Positions 7,094 to 15,261 of a stretch of 15,317 nt of DNA are shown in pieces. The first letter of the stretch is position 1. Each line of letters begins with the position of its first letter. The notes beneath the pieces are model-generated. The model ran no database searches and was not told the origin of the DNA. It saw only the letters and a list, made by a program, of their open reading frames with translations. The stretch comes from RI-92 sp040235555 (GTDB taxonomy: Bacteria > Pseudomonadota > Gammaproteobacteria > UBA6429 > Thiohalophilaceae): assembly GCA_040235555.1 (NCBI GenBank), contig JBECKZ010000146.1, forward strand, positions 1-15,317. The letters are read 5' to 3'. Position numbers and translations under genes: made by a program.

Positions 7094-8374
7094 CTAGTTC
7101 ACTTTAATAAAATGCATCAGCCATCGGGCCAAATCGGTTTGAATAATAGTTTCCTGGTCCTGATCGGTACGCAGGTGTTTGATCGCAATCGTGCCGGCCT
7201 GCATTTCGTCGTCACCCAGGATCAACGCCAGTTGCGCCCCGCTTCGATCAGCCCGTTTAAACTGACTTTTGAAACTCCCGCCACCCGTGTGCATAGTCAG
7301 GCGCAAACCTGCGACATTATCGCGCAACTGCTCGCTAAGACGAAATCCTGCCCGCTCAGCCGCTGAGCCTACCATTATAAAATAAGCATGCGGTGGCTGT
7401 GCAGCCCGGGCAATCTGTGCCTCATCCAGGAGGGCGATCAACCGCTCCAGTCCCAGTGCGAAACCCACCGCCGACGTTGCCCGACCGCCCAATTGTGCGA
7501 CCAGGCCATCGTAACGACCACCGGCACATACCGTGCCCTGGGCCCCGAGTTGATCTGTGGTCCATTCAAACACCGTCCGATTGTAGTAGTCCAGACCCCG
7601 CACCAGCCGTGGATTCACCACATACTCAATACCCAGATCGGACAGCATTGCACACAGCTCATTGAAGTGGACCTGCGAAGCTGCATCCAGATGCTCATTA
7701 AGACGCGGAGCTGCCTCAATCAGTTCCTGCATTGCCGGGTTTTTGCTATCCAGGATCCGCAAGGGATTGGTCGACAGACGACGTTGGCTATCCTCATCCA
7801 GCAGCTCACTGTGCTGGTTAAAATATGCCACCAGGGATTCGCGGTATACGGCGCGGGCCTCGTTAGATCCCAGGGAATTCAATTCCAATTTTACCTTGTG
7901 TTGGATCGCCAGGTCCTGCCAGTAACGCGCAGTCATTGCGATAATTTCTGCGTCGATGTCAGGACCATCCAGGCCAAATACCTCCACGCCTAACTGGTGA
8001 AACTGGCGATATCGACCTTTCTGCGGCCGTTCGTGCCGGAACATCGGCCCGCCATACCATAATTTCTGGATCTGGTTATGCAGGAGACCATTCTGAATAG
8101 CGGCGCGTACACAACTGGCTGTGCCTTCCGGTCGCAGGCTCAGGCTATCACCATTGCGATCTTCAAAGGTGTACATTTCCTTTTCGACAATGTCAGTCAC
8201 CTCGCCGATAGACCGCTTGAACAGGTCGGTCATTTCCACCAGTGGCATGCGGATCTCATCATACCCATAATTACGCATTAACTTGCGAAAGGTGTCTTCA
8301 ACGATCTGCCAGCGTGGCGTTTCGTCCGGCAGAATATCATTCATACCGCGGATTGCTTGGATTGATTTCGACAC
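7094..8374 (-). CDS. hisS: Histidyl-tRNA synthetase
   Basis: 426 residues, the normal length. It charges tRNA-His with histidine in the cytoplasm as a class II homodimer. The start IQAIRGMNDILP is the family's opening signature. Class II motif 2 lies around RPEGTASCVRAAI (81-93) and MFRHERPQKGRYRQFHQ (111-127). The histidine-binding motifs are LVRGLDYYNRTVFEW (257-271) and AGGRYDGL (284-291), and GFALGLERL (304-312) is motif 3. The C-terminal anticodon-binding domain follows. The start codon is GTG and I see no ribosome site in the AT-rich bases before it, so translation may depend on ribosomes finishing rodZ. ispG, normally between rodZ and hisS, is absent. Confidence 0.98.
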   Translation of the reverse strand: MSKSIQAIRGMNDILPDETPRWQIVEDTFRKLMRNYGYDEIRMPLVEMTDLFKRSIGEVTDIVEKEMYTFEDRNGDSLSLRPEGTASCVRAAIQNGLLHNQIQKLWYGGPMFRHERPQKGRYRQFHQLGVEVFGLDGPDIDAEIIAMTARYWQDLAIQHKVKLELNSLGSNEARAVYRESLVAYFNQHSELLDEDSQRRLSTNPLRILDSKNPAMQELIEAAPRLNEHLDAASQVHFNELCAMLSDLGIEYVVNPRLVRGLDYYNRTVFEWTTDQLGAQGTVCAGGRYDGLVAQLGGRATSAVGFALGLERLIALLDEAQIARAAQPPHAYFIMVGSAAERAGFRLSEQLRDNVAGLRLTMHTGGGSFKSQFKRADRSGAQLALILGDDEMQAGTIAIKHLRTDQDQETIIQTDLARWLMHFIKVN

Positions 8375-8408
8375 AATGATTAAATTTGAATTATCTGGTT
8401 ATGTTTGA

Positions 8409-9428
8409 TTACTTCAAACCGACCTTAAAGAAGGCAGTATCGCCGCGGCGGTAGCGAGTATGGTCAAATTCCTTGCCATCATAAAACACCTGCACTTCAG
8501 GAGCATTGCCTAGCACCACAGTAAAAGGTGGTTCGCCATCAAGAGTCAGATCTGCATTTTTGACTACCAACTGATAGAGCAGGCGTTTACCGGTATTATC
8601 CGTCACATTGACCCACGAATCCGCATTGCAGTGTATTCGTATTTGCGCTGTTTTAGCGGGCAAAATATTTTTTTGTGTAGTTGTATTCGCCTGGTTTGCT
8701 TCCGTTGCTTGCTGCCCCCCCGGAGTTGTTACCTGTGACTTGGTTTCCGGAGCACTTGTATTCGTGATGGTTGCTTTCGGTGTTGGCAAGTTTTCAACAA
8801 CTGTTTTGCCTGGCTCTACTTTTTCAGTTGACTGTAAAGGCTGTTGTGTATTGGAACCAGACATTTCCGGTGTTTGCGGCTTTGATTTGTTTTGCTGTTC
8901 AGATACCTTGCTTTCCTTCTCGGGCGCAGTAGTGACAGCGGGTACCGTCACCTCGCTGGTCTTTTGTGAACTCCCTGCACCAAAGATATTGAATTTATCG
9001 CCTAGTAGATACAAGCCGCCTACCACCAACACCACAATCACGATGATAAAAACGGTTTTTACAAGCCCCGTTTTCGCTGTCTTCTTGGGTTGGATGCTTA
9101 CGCTACTGGGTATCAGTGCTGCATTGATTTGCTCCCCATGACTGTACGCCTGCACGATTTCATCTTCAGGTAATTTCAGAAGTCGCGCATAGGAACGTAA
9201 ATAGCCACAAATATAGGCTGGCGAAGGCAATTGAGAATAATTATCTGACTCGAGTGCTTTTATCAATTCTGCGTCCAGACGCAAATGATGAGCCACCTCG
9301 TCCAAGTTTAAATGACTGCTTTCACGTTGTTCACGCAGACGGCGACCAGGCAACTCCACAGAAGCTTGTGGTGCTTCTTCCGGGATAACCTCATCCTGAT
9401 TATTCTCCTGTTCGTTAATCTCGCTCAT
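8409..9428 (-). CDS. rodZ: Cytoskeletal cell-shape protein RodZ
   Basis: 339 residues in the standard RodZ layout. A cytoplasmic Xre-type helix-turn-helix domain covers about 27-95 (PGRRLREQRESSHLNLDEV, then SPAYICGYLRSYARLLKL) and in known RodZ proteins binds MreB. One membrane segment lies at 124-143 (KTVFIIVIVVLVVGGLYLLG). A low-complexity linker rich in Thr, Gln, Pro and Lys covers about 150-260. The periplasmic C-terminal DUF4115 domain spans about 262-335, including AQIRIHCNADSWVNVTDNTGKRLL (read here as two parts, AQIRIHCNADSW and VNVTDNTGKRLL). RodZ links MreB filaments to the wall synthesis machinery and keeps rod shape. It starts 3 bases after the pilF stop. The family and position are secure; the linker is of the variable kind. 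Confidence 0.95.
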   Translation of the reverse strand: MSEINEQENNQDEVIPEEAPQASVELPGRRLREQRESSHLNLDEVAHHLRLDAELIKALESDNYSQLPSPAYICGYLRSYARLLKLPEDEIVQAYSHGEQINAALIPSSVSIQPKKTAKTGLVKTVFIIVIVVLVVGGLYLLGDKFNIFGAGSSQKTSEVTVPAVTTAPEKESKVSEQQNKSKPQTPEMSGSNTQQPLQSTEKVEPGKTVVENLPTPKATITNTSAPETKSQVTTPGGQQATEANQANTTTQKNILPAKTAQIRIHCNADSWVNVTDNTGKRLLYQLVVKNADLTLDGEPPFTVVLGNAPEVQVFYDGKEFDHTRYRRGDTAFFKVGLK

Positions 9429-9431
9429 CGC

Positions 9432-10193
9432 TTACAATTTGCCCATGCGCTCGAGTTTTTTCAGCCGTTTTGCTTCTACGGAATCGGGAAATTTTCCCTT
9501 TAACAAAATCTTATAGCTCGCAACGGTATCTTTGTTTCCACGTTCATTTTCCAGCAAAATGCCAACCCATAAACTCTCCGGCGTCTGCTGTGCAATCTCA
9601 ACATAGCGCTGAAAATAGGAATATGCAGTTGCATTTTTACCCTGGTCATAGCTCAACTGCGCCATCTGTATCAGGCTCTTCGGCATCTTGGGATTGATTG
9701 CGAGCGCAGACTGGAATGCACTTTCGGCTTTTTTCAGCTTACCTTCCCGTAGCGAGCACAGACCGACATTTTCATAGGCATTGGCACGTGCCGCATACAA
9801 GGGGTTATTGATAATATTCTGGAAATGCTTGTAGGCACGCTCATATTTCCCGCGTTCGCATAGATATACGCCGTAGTTGTTCTGAATATTCATGTCATTC
9901 GGCGCCAGGGATAAAGCCCTTTCATAATATTCACCGGCCTTGTCAAATTCCTTGAGACGACGATAAAGCTCTGCCATGTAATGGTAGGCATGAGGATTTT
10001 CCGGATCGTATTTAATCGCCTTGTCCAGTTTGTACTTTGCCCGCTGGAACTGTCCTTCATTCATATAACCCAGTCCCAGTTCTGCATTCAGTTCGGCGGC
10101 GCGCTTTGTGTCAACTGGTGAAAGATAGTCTGTAGTAGTACAAGCACCAAGAAACAAAACGATGGGGATGATCGCGCTTACGAATTTTTTCAT
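9432..10193 (-). CDS. pilF: Type IV pilus biogenesis/stability lipoprotein PilF (PilW)
   Basis: 253 residues. The lipoprotein signal ends in lipobox LGAC (15-18). After it come at least five TPR units, for example AELGLGYMNEGQFQRAKYKL, AYHYMAELYRRLKEFDKAGE, IQNNYGVYLCERGKYERAYK and AYENVGLCSLREGKLKKAES. PilF of Pseudomonas and PilW of Neisseria are outer-membrane pilotins that help the secretin PilQ assemble, so the gene implies type IV pili encoded elsewhere. The position between rlmN and rodZ is the conserved one. Its start overlaps the rlmN stop by 4 bases. The name could be written pilW; the TPR lipoprotein call is secure, the pilotin role rests on family and position. Confidence 0.92.
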   Translation of the reverse strand: MKKFVSAIIPIVLFLGACTTTDYLSPVDTKRAAELNAELGLGYMNEGQFQRAKYKLDKAIKYDPENPHAYHYMAELYRRLKEFDKAGEYYERALSLAPNDMNIQNNYGVYLCERGKYERAYKHFQNIINNPLYAARANAYENVGLCSLREGKLKKAESAFQSALAINPKMPKSLIQMAQLSYDQGKNATAYSYFQRYVEIAQQTPESLWVGILLENERGNKDTVASYKILLKGKFPDSVEAKRLKKLERMGKL

Positions 10194-11293
10194 TGATCCA
10201 CTCCTACCTGCTGCATTCGCCGCATGCTACGTTTAGTACGATCCATCACCTGCCCGGCTAACTGGCCACAGGCAGCCTCGATATCATTACCGCGCGTCTT
10301 GCGCGTTATCGTGGTCATGCCATGCCGGATCAATATATCGCGGAAGGCATCAATCCGGCTCTGCGGTGAACATTTATATAACGTATTGGGAAATGGATTG
10401 AACGGGATCAGATTGATCTTGGACGGGACATCCCGCAGCAATTTCACCAGCGCCCTGGCCTCGGCATCGCTATCATTAACACCGTCAAGCATGACGTATT
10501 CAAAGGTGATCCGGCGCCGTGCATCACCCGCCAGATAACGTTTGCATGCTGCCATGAGTTCAGCAATCGGATATTTGCGATTGAGTGGGACCAGCTTGTC
10601 ACGCAAGGCATCGTTGGTGGCATGCAACGAGACTGCCAGGCTCACATCACTGACCTGCTTCAGACGATCAAGCGCAGGCACCACCCCCGAGGTACTCAGG
10701 GTCACGCGCCGTTTTGACAGCCCATAGGCTTCATCATCGAGCATGAGGGACATGGCCTTGACCACGTTATCGAAATTCAACAGCGGTTCCCCCATCCCCA
10801 TCATCACCACGTTGGAGATCTGGCGTTGCTCTCGCGGTAGGCAACCCAGGGCCTGATTGGCGACCCAAAGCTGACCAATGATTTCACTGACACTCAGGTT
10901 ACGATTAAAGCCCTGTTGCGCTGTGGAGCAAAAGCTGCAATCCAGTGCACAGCCAACTTGTGAGGACACACACAAGGTACCGCGGTCACTCTCCGGAATA
11001 AATACTGTCTCGATACAATTGAGATTATCGAGCTGTAACACCCACTTGATGGTACCGTCATGTGAGCGGTGCTCGCTCGCAACCTGGGGTGGGCGAATTT
11101 CCGCGATGTCGGTGAGTTTCTCCCGCAGGGTCTTGCTAAGATTCGACATGGCCTGGAAATCAGACTCACCAAATTGATAGATCCATTTCATGACTTGTGA
11201 GGCACGAAAGGCCTTCTCACCGATCACAGCGAAGAAGGCCTGCAACTCAGCCTTGTCTAGATCCAGCAGGTTGGTTTTATCGTGCGTCGTCAC
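10190..11293 (-). CDS. rlmN: Dual-specificity RNA adenine-C2 methyltransferase RlmN
   Basis: 367 residues. RlmN is a radical SAM enzyme that methylates C2 of adenosine 2503 in 23S rRNA and of adenosine 37 in some tRNAs. The cluster-binding motif is CALDCSFC (C115, C119, C122), followed by STAQQGFNRNL. The GEP motif for SAM lies at 168-170 (MMGMGEPLLNFDNV). The two cysteines of the ping-pong chemistry match C342 (IEAACGQL) near the C-terminus and the conserved core. The start is GTG, giving MTTHDKTNLLDLD, with a weak GGGAT before it; homologues begin at about this point. It follows ndk by 21 bases and overlaps pilF by 4. It needs a 4Fe-4S cluster, so the isc genes just upstream serve it. Confidence 0.97.
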   Translation of the reverse strand: MTTHDKTNLLDLDKAELQAFFAVIGEKAFRASQVMKWIYQFGESDFQAMSNLSKTLREKLTDIAEIRPPQVASEHRSHDGTIKWVLQLDNLNCIETVFIPESDRGTLCVSSQVGCALDCSFCSTAQQGFNRNLSVSEIIGQLWVANQALGCLPREQRQISNVVMMGMGEPLLNFDNVVKAMSLMLDDEAYGLSKRRVTLSTSGVVPALDRLKQVSDVSLAVSLHATNDALRDKLVPLNRKYPIAELMAACKRYLAGDARRRITFEYVMLDGVNDSDAEARALVKLLRDVPSKINLIPFNPFPNTLYKCSPQSRIDAFRDILIRHGMTTITRKTRGNDIEAACGQLAGQVMDRTKRSMRRMQQVGVDQ

Positions 11294-11314
11294 TATTTAT
11301 CCCGGCCGTAGCAC

Positions 11315-11746
11315 TCAGCGAGTCCGCGGACAAATCTCTTCGGCTTTGAAGAAAAAGGCAATTTCGTTTTTTGCGGTCTCGGTTGCATCTGAACCATGAA
11401 CGGCATTTTCGGTGATGTCATTGGCGAAATCCGCGCGGATGGTGCCCGGTGCCGCATCCTTGGGATTGGTGGCACCCATGACTTCACGATTCTTGGCAAC
11501 GGCTTCCTCCCCTTCCAGGACCTGGACCATAATCGGGCCGGAGGTCATGTAATCCACCAGCTCGCCGTAGAATGGCCGTTCCTTGTGTACGGCATAAAAT
11601 TCGCCGGCTTGTTCCCGGGTCAGGTGCAACATTTTTGCAGCCACGATACGCAAACCGGCTTTTTCAAAACGGTCATAGATCTGGCCGATGACATTCTTGG
11701 CAACGGCGTCGGGTTTGATGATAGATATGGTACGTTCTACGGCCAT
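11315..11746 (-). CDS. ndk: Nucleoside diphosphate kinase
   Basis: 143 residues, the usual length. It transfers the terminal phosphate of ATP to nucleoside diphosphates through a phosphohistidine and balances the NTP/dNTP pools. Seen: the opening RTISIIKPDAVAKNVIG, the KERPFYGELVDYM stretch, and the active-site motif NAVHGSD with His117. A TGGAG ribosome site lies 6 bases before the ATG. A GC-rich hairpin lies 38 bases upstream, between iscX and this gene. I did not find a convincing promoter in the 146-base gap, so ndk may be read partly by read-through from the isc operon. rlmN follows after 21 bases. Confidence 0.98.
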   Translation of the reverse strand: MAVERTISIIKPDAVAKNVIGQIYDRFEKAGLRIVAAKMLHLTREQAGEFYAVHKERPFYGELVDYMTSGPIMVQVLEGEEAVAKNREVMGATNPKDAAPGTIRADFANDITENAVHGSDATETAKNEIAFFFKAEEICPRTR

Positions 11747-11783
11747 GACTCACTCCAAAATTTTCAATCTTAACAATAACATA

Positions 11784-11805
11784 AACCCGCGAGTGCACGC
11801 GGGTT
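11784..11805 (-). terminator. Probable intrinsic terminator between iscX and ndk
   Basis: Perfect 8-bp stem AACCCGCG/CGCGGGTT with a 6-base loop. On the minus strand it is followed by TATGTTATTGTT, moderately T-rich. It probably ends the isc transcript. Because it lies only 38 bases before the ndk ATG it could also be a leader hairpin that attenuates ndk. Confidence 0.6.
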
Positions 11806-11854
11806 ACCATCACACTTTATTGCTGCAAAATTGCGGGGAATTGTAGCTTTTACC

Positions 11855-11867
11855 GCCCCTTAGGGGC
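11855..11867. repeat. Short hairpin downstream of iscX
   Basis: GCCCC and GGGGC separated by TTA, 25 bases after the iscX stop. No T tract follows on either strand, so it is not a clear terminator; it may protect the 3' end of the isc message or be chance. Confidence 0.3.
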
Positions 11868-11892
11868 AATCACCAGACGGTCTCAGGAGGGC

Positions 11893-12093
11893 TTATTCAC
11901 GCTCTTCAATCCAGGCCATCTGGATGGCCTCGAGGATTTTTTCGCCACAATGGTGCCCATCGTCATCGAATTCATCCAGGGCCATCACCCAAGCCATCAA
12001 ATCGGTAAACCGGACCAGTTTGGGGTCAACCTCCGGATGGGCTTCATCCAGTTGAATGGCAATCTCCAGGGTATCTGTCCACTTCAAGCCCAT
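11893..12093 (-). CDS. iscX: Fe-S cluster assembly protein IscX (YfhJ)
   Basis: 66 residues, the normal length of this small acidic protein. Family hallmarks are MGLKWTDTLEIAIQLDE at the start, DPKLVRFTDLMAWV in the middle, DEFDDD, and EKILEAIQMAWIEE at the end. IscX binds the cysteine desulfurase IscS and iron, and modulates cluster assembly together with frataxin. It has a clear AAGGAG ribosome site 5 bases before the ATG, lies 21 bases after fdx, and is the last gene of the isc operon as usual. Confidence 0.96.
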   Translation of the reverse strand: MGLKWTDTLEIAIQLDEAHPEVDPKLVRFTDLMAWVMALDEFDDDGHHCGEKILEAIQMAWIEERE

Positions 12094-12114
12094 TGGTGCT
12101 CCTTAAGAATCAAG

Positions 12115-12453
12115 TTAATGATGTTCCGACACCATATTAATGGTGTATTTGGGAATTTCGATGACTAGATCCTGCTCCCCGACCAAGGCCTGACAGGACA
12201 GCCTGGAGTCGGGTTCCAGTCCCCAGGCCTTGTCCAGCATATCGTCTTCGTCTTCCGTCGACTCATTCAGAGACGCCATGCCCTCACGGATGTAGACATG
12301 ACAGGTTGTGCAGGCGCAGGATTTCTCACAGGCATGTTCAATCTCGATACCATGCTGCAGGGCGGCATCACAGATACTGATCCCCGGCTCCACCTCAATA
12401 ACGGCACCCTCGGGACAATGTTCTTCATTGGGCAAAAAAATCAACTTCGGCAT
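12115..12453 (-). CDS. fdx: ISC-type [2Fe-2S] ferredoxin
   Basis: 112 residues. An adrenodoxin-type ferredoxin that supplies electrons during Fe-S assembly. Cluster ligands are C42, C48 and C51 (HACEKSCACTTCHVYI) and C87 (SRLSCQALVG); C46 is an extra cysteine also present in the E. coli protein. The acidic stretch ESTEDEDDMLDKAWGLE at about 65-80 is the partner-binding face in this family. It sits 12 bases after hscA and 21 before iscX. All ligands are present. Confidence 0.97.
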   Translation of the reverse strand: MPKLIFLPNEEHCPEGAVIEVEPGISICDAALQHGIEIEHACEKSCACTTCHVYIREGMASLNESTEDEDDMLDKAWGLEPDSRLSCQALVGEQDLVIEIPKYTINMVSEHH

Positions 12454-12465
12454 ATCTGCAACAAC

Positions 12466-14346
12466 TCACTCTTCCAGCTTAATTTCATCCACGCGGTGGC
12501 CGGCCAGTGCCCGCTTGATGGTGTTATCCATGCGCCGCGCAGCAAACTCGGTGGTCACCTCATTTAAATGTTCGATGGCTGATTTGATGGCACGGTGATC
12601 AGTTCCGTTGCGCGCATTGGCCAGGTCCTGGACGGCATTCTCGATCGTGCCACGTTCCGCATCATTCAATAAGCGGCCATCCTCCGTCAAAGCGGCCTGC
12701 AGGGCCTCGAGCACGCGATCGGCCTCAACTTGTTGTTCACGCAGATTGCGCGCGTCCACATCTTCCCTGGCATGGGCAATAGAATCACGCAGCATGGTTT
12801 CAATCTCTGTATCCGTCAAACCATAGGAGGGTTTGATCTGAATCCCGCTTTCTACGCCAGTGGTCTCTTCACGTGCAGTTACCGACAACAGGCCATCGGC
12901 ATCCACCTGAAACGTCACCCGAATTCGTGCAGCTCCAGCCACCATAGGAGGGATTCCGTGCAGGGCGAATCGACCCAGGGAACGGCAATCGGAAACCAGT
13001 TCCCGTTCACCCTGCAGGACATGAATGCTCATCGCGGTTTGACCATCCTTGTAGGTAGTGAAATCCTGCGCCCGAGCCACAGGGATGGTGGTATTACGTG
13101 GGATGATTTTTTCTACTAGCCCTCCCATCGTCTCTAAACCTAGTGACAAGGGAATCACGTCGAGCAACAACATCTCGTCGTCGGGTTTATTGCCCGCCAG
13201 CACATCGGCCTGAATTGCAGCACCAATGGCCACCACCTTATCCGGATCAATATCCGTTAAGGGTGCCTGTCCGAAAGATTCTCCAATCATTTCCCGGACC
13301 CGCGGGACCCGGGTAGAACCACCGACCATCACCACAGCCTGGACATCCTCGGCATTGACCTGGGCATCGCGCAACGCACGCCGGCAGGTGACGACGGTTT
13401 TTTGTATCAATGGTTCAACCAGTTGATTGAAATGCTCACGCGTTAATATGCCCTGCCAACGTTCGCCGTTATCCAGCTCGAGATCGAGTAAAGTCTGGTC
13501 CGCATCGGTCAGGGCTTCTTTTGCAGCACACGCAGCGCGTTGCAGGCGGCGCAACTGATGATGGCTGGCATCGTCTGCTATCCCAGCCTGCTGTATTATC
13601 CATTGCGCAATCGCGTGATCAAAATCATCCCCACCGAGTGCCGTATCGCCACCGGTCGCCATAACTTCGAACACGCCTTTGTGTAGACGCAGAATCGAGA
13701 TATCGAAGGTCCCACCGCCCAGGTCATATACCGCGATGACTCCTTCGGTACCTTTATCCAGTCCGTAGGCAACAGCCGCCGCCGTGGGTTCATTGAGTAG
13801 GCGTAGTACATTCAAACCGGCCAGCTTACCAGCATCCTTGGTCGCCTGACGCTGGGCATCATCAAAGTATGCCGGCACGGTGATCACCACACCCTGCAAC
13901 TCGCCACCAAGGGTTTGTTCGGCACGGGTCCTGAGCACCCGAAGAATATCTGCGGAAATTTCGATAGCACTGAAATCTCCAGCTGCAGTATGAAACCGGG
14001 GTACAGCGGAATCAGTTTGCACGAACTCGTACGGCAAGCGGGTACCCAGGTATTTGATGTCATCCAGACCACGGCCCATAAAGCGTTTCACGGAAACTAT
14101 CGTATTCAGTGGGTCCTGGGTCGACATTGCCCTGGCTTCTTCTCCCACCACAGGAGACTGCCCCGTCTGATAGTGCACCACAGAAGGCAGCAAATGCCGA
14201 TTCTGCGCATCGGGCAAGGTGTCTGCTCGACCACTGCGCACGGAAGCCACCAACGAATTGGTCGTACCCAGATCGATACCGGCAGCCAGGCGCCGTTCGT
14301 GTGGTTTGGTGGATTGTCCCGGTTCGCTGATTTGTAATAATGCCAT
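12466..14346 (-). CDS. hscA: Fe-S assembly chaperone HscA (Hsp70 family)
   Basis: 626 residues, close to the 616 of E. coli HscA. A specialised Hsp70 ATPase that binds the LPPVK segment of IscU and drives cluster release to target proteins. Nucleotide-binding domain: phosphate loops DLGTTNS (25-31) and DLGGGTFD (208-215), VVMVGGSTRVPRV (338-350), and the linker region near MLLLDVIPLSLGLET, followed by the beta-sandwich substrate domain and a helical lid to the C-terminus. The assignment to HscA rather than DnaK rests on its place between hscB and fdx and on the short, untailed C-terminus. It begins 16 bases after hscB, with no strong ribosome site. Confidence 0.97.
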   Translation of the reverse strand: MALLQISEPGQSTKPHERRLAAGIDLGTTNSLVASVRSGRADTLPDAQNRHLLPSVVHYQTGQSPVVGEEARAMSTQDPLNTIVSVKRFMGRGLDDIKYLGTRLPYEFVQTDSAVPRFHTAAGDFSAIEISADILRVLRTRAEQTLGGELQGVVITVPAYFDDAQRQATKDAGKLAGLNVLRLLNEPTAAAVAYGLDKGTEGVIAVYDLGGGTFDISILRLHKGVFEVMATGGDTALGGDDFDHAIAQWIIQQAGIADDASHHQLRRLQRAACAAKEALTDADQTLLDLELDNGERWQGILTREHFNQLVEPLIQKTVVTCRRALRDAQVNAEDVQAVVMVGGSTRVPRVREMIGESFGQAPLTDIDPDKVVAIGAAIQADVLAGNKPDDEMLLLDVIPLSLGLETMGGLVEKIIPRNTTIPVARAQDFTTYKDGQTAMSIHVLQGERELVSDCRSLGRFALHGIPPMVAGAARIRVTFQVDADGLLSVTAREETTGVESGIQIKPSYGLTDTEIETMLRDSIAHAREDVDARNLREQQVEADRVLEALQAALTEDGRLLNDAERGTIENAVQDLANARNGTDHRAIKSAIEHLNEVTTEFAARRMDNTIKRALAGHRVDEIKLEE

Positions 14347-14362
14347 CGTTATTCAGAATCCT

Positions 14363-14902
14363 TCACAGCGCATCGGCAAGGTCTGCTTCGAGATTTTCGC
14401 TTTCAATTCTTAATTTGTGCAAGAACTGAAGCTTGTGCACCAGCACCTTAGCCTGTTCCAGTTTATCACTCCCCAATGCCGTAGCCATCTCACCCTGCAT
14501 GGCATTGATACGCTGATTGATATCCAACATCAATTCATTTAGACGGGTTAGCGCATCCGGATTATCTTTGACTTCCGCAAGTGCCTCACGTAACTCGATC
14601 TGCTCCATTAAAAACTCAGAATCAAAACTCGTATCTTTTTGATCATCAAAATCGATACCTTTGAGCTTCAGCAGATAACGGGCACGTTGTAAGGGGGATT
14701 TCAGAGTCTGAAAGGCTTCGTTGATATTGGCCGCCATTTGCATGGCTTCACGCCTTTCCCGATCAGTGGCATTGGCAAAACGGTCCGGGTGTATGGCCCG
14801 TTGCAAATCGCGATATCGTTCCGCCAGGTCGGCAGTATCGACTTCAAAAGATACGGGCAAGCCAAAAATATCGAAATGATTCTGGAAACTCACCGCGGTC
14901 AT
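14363..14902 (-). CDS. hscB: Fe-S assembly co-chaperone HscB (J protein)
   Basis: 179 residues. A DnaJ-type co-chaperone that carries IscU to HscA and stimulates its ATPase. The J domain covers about 8-75, opening NHFDIFGLPVSFEVD, with the HPD triad at 38-40 (AIHPDRFANA) and INEAFQTLKSPLQRARYLL after it. The C-terminal three-helix domain, which binds IscU, includes LMEQIELREALAEVK and the end KLRIESENLEA. Position between iscA and hscA is standard, 14 bases after iscA. Confidence 0.97.
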   Translation of the reverse strand: MTAVSFQNHFDIFGLPVSFEVDTADLAERYRDLQRAIHPDRFANATDRERREAMQMAANINEAFQTLKSPLQRARYLLKLKGIDFDDQKDTSFDSEFLMEQIELREALAEVKDNPDALTRLNELMLDINQRINAMQGEMATALGSDKLEQAKVLVHKLQFLHKLRIESENLEADLADAL

Positions 14903-14916
14903 ACCTTAGCCCGCGG

Positions 14917-15240
14917 TTAGACAGTAAAGCTTTCGCCGCAACCGCAAGTGGCTTTTTCGTTTGGGTTATTGAACTTGAAACCTTCGTTCAACCCTTCTTT
15001 GGTGAAATCCAGTTCGGTACCATCAATGTAGACGAGACTCTTGGCATCTACAAAGATCTTCACACCCTGAGACTCAAACACCTTGTCGCCATCTTCGGCG
15101 GTATCGGCAAATTCGAGAATATAGGCCATACCCGAACACCCGGTGGTTTTCACGCCGAGACGCAGACCTTCACCTTTGCCTCGGGTAGCAAGAAAATCCT
15201 TGACCCGGTTGGCGGCGGTTTCTGTAAGAGTAATTGCCAT
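14917..15240 (-). CDS. iscA: A-type Fe-S carrier IscA
   Basis: 107 residues, the usual length. An A-type scaffold/carrier that takes clusters to 4Fe-4S proteins. The three ligand cysteines are C35 (KTTGCSGMAY) and C99 and C101 (CGCGESF). An AGGTAA ribosome site lies a few bases before the ATG. It follows iscU by 21 bases. Confidence 0.98.
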   Translation of the reverse strand: MAITLTETAANRVKDFLATRGKGEGLRLGVKTTGCSGMAYILEFADTAEDGDKVFESQGVKIFVDAKSLVYIDGTELDFTKEGLNEGFKFNNPNEKATCGCGESFTV

Positions 15241-15261
15241 ATCGTTACCTGTTTGTCACAT

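Noticed and set aside
7388..7993. 201-codon plus-strand frame opposite hisS
   Set aside because: It is antisense to a conserved essential gene and its translation has no recognisable features.
8608..9141. Plus-strand hydrophobic frame opposite rodZ
   Set aside because: The Val/Phe/Cys-rich translation comes from the Thr/Gln/Lys-rich linker of RodZ read on the other strand.
12466..14346. Possibility that the Hsp70 gene is dnaK
   Set aside because: Its place between hscB and fdx, its length and its lack of the long acidic DnaK tail fit HscA.
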